From NCBI RefSeq assembly GCF_049243985.1, contig NC_135369.1, positions 24,102,765-24,166,764 on the forward strand: a stretch of DNA of 64,000 nt, written 5' to 3'. The translations under genes and the position numbers were made by a program. The notes beneath the pieces were generated by a model. It saw only the letters and a program-made list of their open reading frames with translations. It was not told where the DNA came from and searched no databases. Below are positions 12,601 to 24,600 of the stretch, piece by piece; the stretch's first letter is position 1; each line of letters begins with the position of its first letter. The stretch is from Paroedura picta. Taxonomy: Eukaryota; Chordata; Lepidosauria; Squamata; Gekkonidae.

Positions 12601-15600
12601 AGCGATCAGAGAGTGTTAGGGCAGTGGTTGAGAGTAGAGGAGTAAACTACCCCCCCCCCCGGGCCTCAGTACAAGGCATTGAGTGGTACCCGGTGAGTGG
12701 TCCCCGGTGATAAAAAGGTTGGGGACCACTGCTCTAAGGTGCTCATGGACTCAAATCTTGCTCACTACAAGCAAGAAGTTTTGCTTCTTTATTGGCAAAT
12801 CCAGCCAGGCATGACAATGCAGTGATCCAGGCAAGATCACTTTGCAGGGCACCTCAGTAGCCAGCGATACCTGCTTCTCCACAACGTGCTCAGGGCCACT
12901 TCCAACCATCCCTGCCAGACAGGGCAGAGGCTTCCCAGCTTGCCCCCTATAACCAAGTCGTGGTGCCCAAGTGCCCGTATGGCTTGCACTGTCCATGAAT
13001 TGTTAGTGTTGAAATATATTAAGAGGTTTTAAAAACATAGGACTATTTTAAATGCAGGGGCTCCTGCATTCTGAGGAGGAGGAAGAGAGCCAGTGTGGTG
13101 TAGAGGTTAACAGCAGTGGCTTCAAATCTGCTGAGCCAGGTTTGATTCCCTGCTCCTCCACATGGAGCCAGCTGGGTGATCTTGGGCTTGTCACAGCACT
13201 GATAAAGCTGTTCTGACTGAGCAGGAATATCAGGGCTCTCTCAGCCTCACCCCCACCTCACTGGGTGTCTGTTGTGGGGAGGGGAAAGAGAAGGTGATTG
13301 TATGCCACTTTGAGACTCCTTCAGGCAGTAAAAAGCGGGGTATAAAAGCCAACTCTTCTTCTTAAGTTCCTGCCCCTCCTAGCATTCTGCTACTCTCTCA
13401 ATAATTAAAGAGAGGAACCCAACCCCACCACCAAAAAACCCCCAATCCTGAATCACTGGAAAACTAATTGCAATATTTGAGCCAGGAGGAATCTTGTAAG
13501 GGCACTGCATGGCAAGTCAAGGGACTGATGTCTAGTGAACTTTTGAAGGGCACCAGCCACTATCAAGAAATAAACCCAGAATTGTCTCTATTTTATAAAC
13601 AAGTTTGCAATAATTAAATCAGAGATCACCAATGCCGTGTCCCTGAGCCTAAAGGCACCCGCCAGTGGGATTCCTGGTACCCATATGCTTCTTTCCCCCA
13701 AAGCAATGAGCCAGGCCTGGCTTTCCTCCATCTCACTGGAATAGAACAGGAGATGCTTCAAAGGAACCAAAGGCTCTCCTTCAGCTGTTAAGGACTGCAG
13801 CCTTGAGCTGCCCAAAAAATCGACCAAAGAAAGACGACCCAATCAGTGTTAAAAAAACCTCTCCTTCCTCTTTGTTTCTGCTGGGTCTTTCTTTGTACCA
13901 TTAGATGCTTTCGGTCCCTATTTGGGAGAAATGCAGGACGCAAAACCAACAGATCTTTTTCCTCCGTTTGTCATGTATTTTTCGTATTATACTTGACCTC
14001 AACATTTCAGTCTGACTGAAGTTGCAGCAAGTGGGCCAGATTTCACCGTCTGCCAAACAGAGATTACAGTCCTTGGAATTGCAAATTCTGTCATCCTATT
14101 TATAGGCAGTGAAACCAGTAGTTGAGAAGCTGGGTCATTTCCTGGAAAACCAGTGAATTTTAAAGTAGCACCAGTAGGGGAGAAAGATGCTTCTCTCAAC
14201 TGTGTTTGAATTCCAAGGCAGTTTGGTCGACGTGCATTTCATGCTTATGATTTGCAATCCAGAGTATTTGAAGATTATTAAACCAAGCAACTGATTTCAT
14301 ACCAGTTTACAGATGTCACTACATTGTGGGACTTGAAAACGGGCTTGTGTACTGCAAAAAAAAAAACCAGGAAATAATCTGATGCAGCCTTCTCAGTGTC
14401 TCTGGCTTCTGAAATGGAACCTAATTCTCAAGGTAAATTAACCCAGTTTATCTGTAACTTTCTGACCCTCAGTCTGCATGCTCTTCTAGTTTGAGTCCAG
14501 TGGCACCTTTAAGATGAATAAAGTTTTATGCAGGCACATGTACCTTGAATAAAACTTTGTTGGTTTTAAAGGTGCCACTGGACTCAAACTTTGTTCTGCA
14601 GCTTCAGACCAATACAGCTCCCTACTTGAATCTATCTGCATGCTTCTCTGTGGTTGATTGTCCATCCGAAGAAAACCCTGTGTCATGATTATGGTAGTCT
14701 AGTCCTTTATATTGTAACAATTATGTACTTTCCTCCACATACCCTATTATCACATACTCTATTATCCCACGGCTCACAGTAAAACCATGGGGAGAACTCC
14801 CAGAGCTCTTACCTACCTAAAAGCCAGTGATGGCGAAACTGTGGCTCTCCAGATGTCCATGGACTACCATTCCCATAAGCCCCCTGCTGGCATGTTCATG
14901 GACATCCAGAGAACCAGTTTGGCTACCCATGGTTACAGCTATTAGTTATTATTATTGTAAGGTTATTCACATGTGTATAGACTGTTTTATGTATTGTTCT
15001 TTGTTCTTATGTAAACCGCCCTGAGCCTCCGGGGAGGGCAGTATATAAATATAATAAATAAATAAATAAAACAATCCCAGGGGCAGATGGATGCACCCTA
15101 GGAAGAAAAGAGCAGCCCTGTTCCCGCACTGAATACATAGAATCATAGAACCATAGTATAATAGAGTTGGAAGGGACCTCATGGGTCATCTAGTCCAACC
15201 CCCGGCACTATGAAGGACACTCACAACCCTATTGCTCATCCACTGTAACCTGCCACCCCCTTGAACCCTCACAGAATCAGCCTCTCCGTCAGATGGCTAT
15301 CCAGCCTCTGTTTAAAAATCTCCAAAGATGGAGAACCTGCCACCTCCCGAGGAAGCCTGTTCCACTGAACAAGGAGTGCAGGAATTAGGTCATGCTAGCT
15401 TTTGATGAGGAGTCTACCTTTTGGCTCCTTCCTCACTTAGGCCACCCTTCCTGGGACCAATCGCTATTGCCAGAGGCCTGGAACATGGTTCTTTGTGGCT
15501 GGGTCCCACACCACTTTGGAAATGGCTTTAAAAAGAAGCATCTGTTTTGTATGCAGATCCCTGATTCAATCCCTGGGATTGTTGGCAGCAGGTCTTGCCT

Positions 15601-18600
15601 CTGGTTGATCTCTTGGACAGCAGCTGCCGATCCCAGTAGGTTGACGAGACAGAACTGTGGCTCAGTGGTATAGCATCTGCACGGCATGCAGAAGGCCCCA
15701 GGTTCAATCCCCGACATCTCCAGTTTAAAGGATCCAGCAATAGGTGATGTGAAAGACCATCCCCTGCCTGAGACCCTGGAGAGCTGCTGCCAGCCTGAGT
15801 AGACAATACTGACCTTGAGGGATCAATAGTCTAGTTCAGTCTAGGTCTGCATAAGACCCCGTTCTACAGTTCTCGGTGTGAATTGTATATACCTAAAGCA
15901 CGATGTTAAATGTCTGTGATAAATTAGCATAAATGAACCTGGGAAAACATCATCTTCAGACTGAAGAGGCCAGCGATTGAACTAGGGGCCTTCTGTGTGC
16001 AAACCATTTGCTCTGCCTTCCTAAACCACATGCACAAAGAGCTACGTGGCTGATGACACACCTCATTCCCACGATTGTAGTACTTTCTGCTGCAGGAAGA
16101 CAGGAAAATAACAGAGAGAACAACGGAAAAGTGGACTTCCTGGACAGCCCAGCCCCAGCTGCAGAGAGGGAAGGAATATGGGCTTTGTTTCTAAACAGAG
16201 ATGCTGGCTCTTACTTGGACATGTTTTGTCCTAATGCTAGGTTTCCAGCAGCTGGTTGTGGTTAACCAGTAGCAAAGGGAGAAGGAATACTCTGCATTCG
16301 CTCCAAGGGACCTTCTTCCTGATTAGTATGTTTCATATTCCAGAGGAGAGTCCTGGTGCCGAACCAGTTTGGGGGAAAGCTATGGCTCAGATTAAATTCT
16401 GGAGGGCTCTCAAATCCTATCCCGTTTTTTATAGTGATTTCTGAACTAAAAGAGAAATATGTTTGAATGCATATGAAGCTGCTTTATGCCAAGACAGACC
16501 TTTGTTCTCCCAAGGTCAGTCTTGTCTACTCTGACTGGCTTTTCCAAGGCCCCCCATGCCACGCACCCACCTGATCCCCTAAATTGGAGATGCTGAAGGT
16601 GGAATTTGCACGCAAAGCAGATGCTCTAACACCAGACCACCGCCTCTCTCCTTAAGGACTGAGTATTCTCAGTTAAAAAACCTCAGGCTCTAACTGGAAA
16701 TGCTAAGCATCAAACCTAGGCCCTTCTGCCTGCAAAGCAGATGGCAGCCAGGGTGGCATAGTGATTAAGAATGGGGGCCTCTAATCTGGAGAATCGGGTT
16801 TGATTCCCCACTCCTCCTGCACACGGAGCCTGCTGGGTGACCTTGGGCCAGTCACCATTCTCTACGAACTCTCTCAACCCCACCTGCCCCACAAGGTCCC
16901 TGTTGTGAGGAGGAGAAGAGAATACAATCGTAAGCCAATTTTAGATTTCTAAGAGTAGAGAAAAGTGGGGCATTAAAACCTAGTCTTTCAATTCTCATCT
17001 CCCCCCTGTACTACCAAGCCACAGCCTCTTTCCTTATGGACCAATTATTCCCAGATTAAAAACTGAAGTTCTAAGTGGAGATCGAATGTGGGACTTTTCT
17101 GCATGAAAAGCAGATGAGCTGCCATTGAGCCAGGTGGCCCTAAACACAGACTGTGAGAGTTACAGTATCGTACATCACCCTCCTTCATCTTTTGTCGGTG
17201 TCTGGGGAAGCTAGCAGCTGCTGGTGCCAATCTGACCACGGCCTGAACAAAGACGGAGCCCCCTCTTCCCACTTGGCCATGCACGCATGCTCACCTGGAG
17301 TGTCTCTCTGCAGACGTACGCAATCTGTTTTTCTGAGAGGGGGCCAGTTGCTGAAGATAAGAAACGGAAGTCCAATTATTATGGGTTTTTGAAAATGTCC
17401 AGCTTCTCCATAAAAATGCCCGAGGCAGCTTACATTACCACTCATTGAAATACATAAATATGTATACAATGCAACAATCCCCAGCCCGAAAGGCACAAAC
17501 AGAAACAGCTTTTCTATTCTGTTAATGAAATCAGTTCTGCTGATGGTGATGCTCTGGGATAGAAAAGATTCCTCCCCCCTGTAGTTGTGATTCCCTGGTA
17601 CCATGTGACTTTCTTACATGAATTCAGCCTTCCTCAACTTTTTTACCATCAAGAACCCCTTGAAACATTCTTCACGCTACAAGAAACCCCAGAAGTAGTG
17701 TGATTGTGCAGAATATTGTTGGGAAGCATAACTGTGGACCTGCTCATTCAGGGCCCCTCCCCTTCTGACTCCTTCCAGGCCCATTATTGGCCATTTTGGG
17801 GGTGAGAAGATCAACATGACCATATATGGCCATATATTTATCACATAGTGGCTCTATATAATTGGGAAGGAGCCACGATGGGTGGAGCAGTGTCCGGGTG
17901 TCCAGACACTGATTGGGCAGGCCCCTGGAGTGCCCACCCCCAAAACCCAGCTTCAAGGCACATGTGCAGCCTCACAGCCACACACTCTCCACCAGCCACC
18001 GAGGCCTGCCCAGCCAGCTGCTGCATCATGCTGGTGGTGGCGTTGCTGCCGGCTGCAGTGAGGTGGCGAGGTGACAGCAGCGCCGAGGAGGTGGCGGCAG
18101 TGGCAGACAGTCCAAGGAGTGCAAGCCCCAAGGGCGCTATGTGTGCCCCTCACCGCCTTGGGAGGGGAAGGAAAAGAAGGGAAGGGAAGCCACTCCGTGC
18201 CTGGCCACAGCTGCCTCTCCACATGCCTGCCATCTTCCGCCCCATTGCCCCACTTGCATCTGCTGCATTTAAGGCTGCAGCGGCTTTGCTGCTAGTCACC
18301 TGATAAATGTTTAACAATTTTAAAAACATATACAAATTAATTAATTCCTACCCATTCAGGAAACCCTTCCAGTGCCATCAAGAGATCCCAGGGTTTCTCA
18401 AAACCCTGGTTGAGAAAGCCTGCAAGAGTTGGTAGTGAACTGGTTCATGGTTTGTGGCCCCACAAACCCTGCTGAATCTGACCACAGTCCCTTTCAATGA
18501 GATTTGCAGAAAGTCCCAAAAAAAGCTTGCTCCCCATTGTTTAGTTGTTTCAACTTGCCTACTACAGACCCTTTAAAACGTAAAGGGACTGCAGATAGTT

Positions 18601-21600
18601 TTAAAGGGGCTGACAAGGGAGCCCAATAGGGCTGAGCTCATGGGAGGGACACTCAGGCTTTCCTGCGCCAGCCAGTTTCGGGTTCTCTTGTGCAGCCATT
18701 TAAAGGGCCTGCATAAAGGAGCTGGAAAGGGCTTGTCAGTTGGGGACACTGCTCCCCACTGACTCAGTTGCTTTCCAAGCTGTCATTGGCACTCCCTTTA
18801 AAATTTAAATAGACTGAACAATAAAGCCTGAAACAGCCGAGCAGCAGGGAACATCTACCTGCTTTAAACCCCTGTTTCTCCATTCACACACCACCATGCT
18901 TTAAAAGTTCATGGGAGCTTGTGTCGGTAGACCCATCTTGAACTTCATTTTCCAAACTACAAACAGGGCAAATTTCATGAAAAATTTTGCTCTGTGGTTT
19001 GATTTGTATCCAGCACTCCATGAATTACTTCAAGCTACTGCTGTATAAGGGTGAAGGTAGATGCATGTATATGGAACAGTCAGCCTATTGTGGAACTCAC
19101 ATCCTTTTTAAGCAGAAGCTCCCTGGGAGCAACTGGTTCTTCTTGTTTCAAGGCACAACCAGCGGGGCAGGATGCCGATCCCCTGGCCCTTGACAATTAT
19201 CTACCTGAGCAGAAAGGTGACTGAGGGCCTTGGTGGTAATCCCAAAGCCAGCGCTGACTGGCTATTGTGGAAATCATAAAGCTTACTCCCTCCCCTTCCA
19301 AATGAGTAGCTTAAAAATAAAAAGGGGTATACGTGCCGGGCACATAGGCAAGGAGGAAGCTCCAGAGGCTCATGCAAATGAGGAGGAATGAGAAGGGATG
19401 GCATGAAAGTCCATACAGAAGTTAAATCTCAGGATGTGTCTAGGACTGAGCTCTGGGAGAACCTGAGCTTGACTTGTAATGGAAAAACTCACTCCCAAGC
19501 AGAGGAAGGTCAGTCCTGCAAACTGCATGTTCTGATTTCTGAGGAGGGCGACAGGCTGAACCAAGGGGCTTCCTTGGGGGCAGTGAACAGACTCAATTGC
19601 CTTCTGTTCAGCTAGACCCTCCCCCTTTCTTCTAACCTAGGAAAGAGCCACCTGCTGAATCTTCCCCCTCCCACACAACTATGGAGTCATTAACTGGATG
19701 CCAGGCAAACCTCTCCCAAACTCCCCATACCCAATCACACAACGTGCAGAGTGGCAAAAGGAGAAGTAAAACCCTCCAGAAAGTGAAGCAGACGTATTAT
19801 TGCAACAGGCCAGACAGTACAAAGGTTTCCTATGTATTAAAGAAAGGCCTCTACACTTCTGCACATAGAACAACACGCTTTTCTATTTCTAGCATCACAA
19901 GGCTTGTCAGCAGAACCATAAAACATCCTCAGGAGGGCAATTCCCTCTCCTTTGCCAGCATGCATGGTTAGTTATATTGTCCAATTCTGGCATCCCCCCC
20001 AAAAAATTGTGGAGATTTTTTGCATGCTCTCATTGGATTTTGGAATTTCGTGTTAGAAGAAAAGGAGGAAAGTGGAACATGGAAGGTAATTCAAGAAGCT
20101 GGGCTCAACTAGGGCCAGGACCTTTTTGGTCCTACCCCCGACCTGGTGGAATGAGCTCCCAGAGGAGCAGCGGGCTCTTGGAGAGCTTTCAGCTTTCCGT
20201 TGGGCCTGTAAAACGGAGCTCTTCCGCCAGGTTTATGATTGGGGCCAACGCTAGAGCAGGGATTATGGGTCCCCCTTGATACTTTGCGCCGGACATCTTG
20301 GCACAGTTTGGTTTTCCCCTTGCTGTCCTTGTAAGGGCCTTCCTATTGAGGAGGGTTTGTATTCTGCCATCTTTGGGTTGTTGTAATTGTATTATCGGGG
20401 GGTTTAATTGGTATTTTAGGGGGTTTTAATGTTTGGATTGTGTCTGTAACCCGCCACGAGCTGGTCTCCGAGAGCGGCAGGATATAAATCAAATAAATAA
20501 ATAAACTATTGTATGAGGATGGAAGGTTGTGTGGAAATATCAGTCGCCTGCCTGTATCATACCGCAGTTAAGCCTCATCACCTCGACGTGCTTCATTCTG
20601 CAGGGGTAGTCAAACTGTGGCCCTCCAGATGTCCATGTACTACAACTCCCAGAAGCCCCTGCCAGCATTCGCTGGCAGGGGCTTCTGGGAATTGTAGTCC
20701 ATGGACATCTGGACATCTGGAGGGCTGCAGTTTGACTACCCCTGTGCTACACTTTTCAAACTGTTCTCTACAATAATGGAGGGAAGGTCTCTGGTCTCTT
20801 CCAAAGAACAGAAGAAAAGGGGAAGGAATTGCTTGAAGAACCACCTGACTAGGGGAGGGGAAATGAGATGCGTTGGAGACTGCGCTAGGAAGTGGCCGAT
20901 TACATCGCAGCCTCCAGCAGTCTATGGAACAAGGTGTGGTTATTCGCAACCAGCATTAGCAAAGCCATCTCCAGCCCGAGAAGACAATGCAGTCAGTTCT
21001 CCACTATGGCTTTTTCTGGAGGAGGAGAATCCAGAAATCTAATCCCCCCCTCCCCCCGTACACACTTAGGCCTCTAAGGCACCCGAGGGGACCCCACAGA
21101 ATGCTCAGAGCCAAAACTCACAGTGATAGACCTCCTGCAAAGACCCCCCTCCACAGTACTCCATGCAGATCCAGAGACGGTCATTTCTAGAACGGAGAAG
21201 CAGAAATAAATGCACATCTTACAATGGCTTTTCCCCTTGATTAAAAAAATAGTTAAGTCTTCCCTTTTCCTCCCAGAGATGGTTGTGGGGTATCAATTGG
21301 GGTGGGCTCACTCTCTGCTCTCTTTGGAAGAGGATTCCCAGGTGAGCATTGATTACAGGCAGCTCCTCAACCTCACCCCACCCCGCCATCAAAAACCATC
21401 AAAAACTAGATAGCAGCAAAGGCCATCCACACAAGATCACTGAACACAGACCCCTCAGCCCCTTCGTATCTTAGTTAACTACTCGGGATTTGGGTGACTA
21501 CATAACTAAGAACATGGTAATACATCCTCCACCTGTAGAAGGCCAGGTGAAGTCTGCTTTCAAGGTCTAGGACGGGGGTCATCAAACCCCAGTCCACAGC

Positions 21601-24600
21601 CCATTACCAGTCCGTGAAGGCCTCGCTACCGGGACGCCGGCGGCCGCGCCTGCCTCTCCCCCCCCCCCACAGCAAGAAGCGGCCCGGCTAATTTCTCGCT
21701 GCGGGGGGGGGGGAGGCAGGTGAGCTGCCACGCATGTGCGTTTGTGCCCCCCGGCGGACGCAAATGTGCGAGCATGGCAGCTCTGCGCATGCACGTTTGT
21801 GTGGAGCTGCCACACGTGCGCGTTTACGCGGCAGCTCCGCACATGTGCAGCTGTGCCATGCATGCACGGCACCCGGGCCGCTGGCTCTCCCCCACCCCCA
21901 GAAGCAGTTCTCAACCAGAAAAAGGTTGGGGACCGCTGGTCTAGGAAACGTTTCCACTAGGGTAACTTAGTTTTCGTGGGCACGGTCTTAAGACACTTCC
22001 ACAGCCCCCAAACCGTGACGAATATGAAAGGGAAGATCATATGTAGATTGCAGAGCTTCCTTACCCAGCTCTGGCCCTCTGGAATTGGCATGAGGTTAAA
22101 TGTGTTCAGGTCAGTGAAATAGTTTTGAGCTCTTGCACCTTTCAGCCACCCTTTGAAATGTTTTAACTCCTCCTTGCCCAGGGAAGCCTCTCACCTGAGA
22201 TAGCTGCCAAAATACGACACAACATTGGGGTGGCGACAATCCCTGAGAGTGGTGATTTCTTGCTGAATGGATCCGATGTCGTCCCCTGTGGAGACAAAAC
22301 GGAAAAAATGGTTGGTGGCACAAGTGCTCGCCTTCCCAATTATCCTTCACCCAACAACTCCGGTCCCCAAAGTGTTTTGGCAACCTGTATTGTGCTCACC
22401 CTCTCACAACTGCCCTGTGAGGCGGGCACACCTACCTTTCTGCAGAGGGACAAAAACAGAAGATTTTTTTAAAGCCAGATTTTATTTAAACTAAAGCTTA
22501 TTTTTTAATTTTCAGTTGGAGTGTCTATTTCTTTTCAATAACTGGGTTAAAATAAACCAGAATCCACATCCCCTCTTTTAGAGATTAAACTATTGTTTTT
22601 AATGGATCACCCTTGTGAACCTTTTGGGGGCTTAGGGTTTTTTTTGGGGGGGAGCAATGGGATAAATATAATTACTAGTTATTACTGGGGACTGCAAGGC
22701 GAACAAACTGGTCAGTCCTAGAGGAGATCAGCCCGGACTGCTCCTTAGAAGGCCAGATCCTGAAGATGAAACTCAAATACTTTGGCCACCTCATGAGAAG
22801 GAAGGACTCCCTGGAGAAGAGCCTAATGCTGGGAGCGACCGAGGGCAAAAGAAGACGGGGACGACAGAGAATGAGGTGGCTGGATGGAGTCACTGAAGCA
22901 GTCGGTGCGAGCTTAAATGGACTCTGGGGAATGGTAGAGGACTGGAAGGCCTGAAGGATCATTGTCCATGGGGTCGCGATAGGTCGGACACAACTTCATA
23001 ACTAACAACAATTGGGGCAAATTGTGCTCAAGTTTATGGGCTGAATCCAGCAGCTGTGGACAGAAGAGGGGAACAATGCTCATCAAATCCCCCCTACTAT
23101 TCTTGGTTTCTCTGGCCCCAGGAGGAGCATTTCAGGGGCATTTTGGGCTGCAGAAAAGCCACCTTCCCTTCCCATCCCTCCTGGAATAGCGCTTTCAGTC
23201 CAAACAATATTATGCAGGAACTCTTACAGCAGCTTCTCCTAACATTCTGACTTTTTACTTAGCAGTAGCAGCACACCCACCTCTCAGGAGGGAGCAAAGG
23301 AATGCTTAACCCCACTCCACCCCCCCCTTGTACTAACCTAAATTGCCCTTCCAAAATTCCTGTTTTTCCCCACCAGAGAAAACATTCAGGGTCGAATAAT
23401 AGAATGAATGAATAAATAAACTGTTGTTGGCTCAGGGTAGTTAACAACATTTTTAAAACAATTCACAATAAACAATAAGAACAGCATATCATTAATAAAA
23501 CCACCTCCTATTTGCAATCCTTAGGAGGGCTGAGCAGAGTTTGGAGGGACTTCCTGTCTGTGGATGAGTGTTCGAGTAAGGAGGTCAGCAATTCATGATG
23601 TTGTTGCTTGGCCTCAACCATGCGCCTGGCAGAATAACTCCATTTTGCAGGTCCTCTGGAATGATTTAAGCTCCTGAAGGGCCCTGAACACACACATAGC
23701 ACAGTACCTGTTCCAATCCTATTCCTCTATATCTATCTATTACATATTTATCCTGCCGCCCATCCAAGGAACTCGGGGCAGCTTGTATGAATTTTACTCC
23801 CCTCTTTGTTTTACCCTCACAACTCTCCTGTGAGGCAGGTTAGGCTGAGAGATGTAGAGACTCATGAACACCCAGAGAGCCTCATGGCTGAGCATGGGTT
23901 TGAATTGGAATTTTCCCCAGCCTCAACACTAGAAGCAGCACACCACTCGGGGCTCTCCCCTTCAGAAGTGGCTTTTGTCCGTCAAATCCATGAGTGATGC
24001 AAAGTAAGGGATCTGCTGGATGTCCTTTCACGTGGACATAAAGAGAAATGGATTTCACAACTGGACCCTATTTTCCTTCAAGCTGATACAGTTCTGGAGC
24101 AGAGAAGAGAAGGAGGAAAGGGCCAAGGACACTCTCTAAGCTGATCCCTCAAAGGGCAGGCAGGATAAATATGGAAAGCTACTGTCTTCCGTAACACCTC
24201 TGTCCCAATTCAACATTTCCTCTTCTTGTGCAATCCAAATGGGGGAGGTGAGGGAACAGAAGAAGAGGAAGAACGGTTGGTTTTTATACCCCACTTTTCA
24301 CAACCCGAAGGAACCTCAAAGCAGCTGCCTTCCCTTCCTCTCCCCACAACAGACACCCTGCAAGGTAGGTGAGGCTGAGAGAGCTCTGCGAGAACTGTGA
24401 CTGCCCCAAGGTCAGACAGCTGGCTTCACATAGAGGAGCAGGGAATCAAACCCAGTTCTCTGGATTAGAAGCTGCCTTTCTAAACCATGACTATACCAAG
24501 CTGGAACACAGAGAGGATCTGAATCTCTATCAATATAGGAACTGTGGATGAGAAACCAGTTCTCTGCTTTACCTGGATCAAGTTTCACTATCTTGATAGC

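Noticed and set aside
13088-13160. tRNA-like sequence with A and B boxes
   Set aside because: It is the head of a SINE with SINE core and tail; no cloverleaf with a proper acceptor stem was seen here or in other SINE heads.
22766-22954. Possible host gene for an Arg-rich protein ([11 protein letters not shown]...)
   Set aside because: It is the C-terminus of a BovB/RTE reverse transcriptase, a 5'-truncated LINE.
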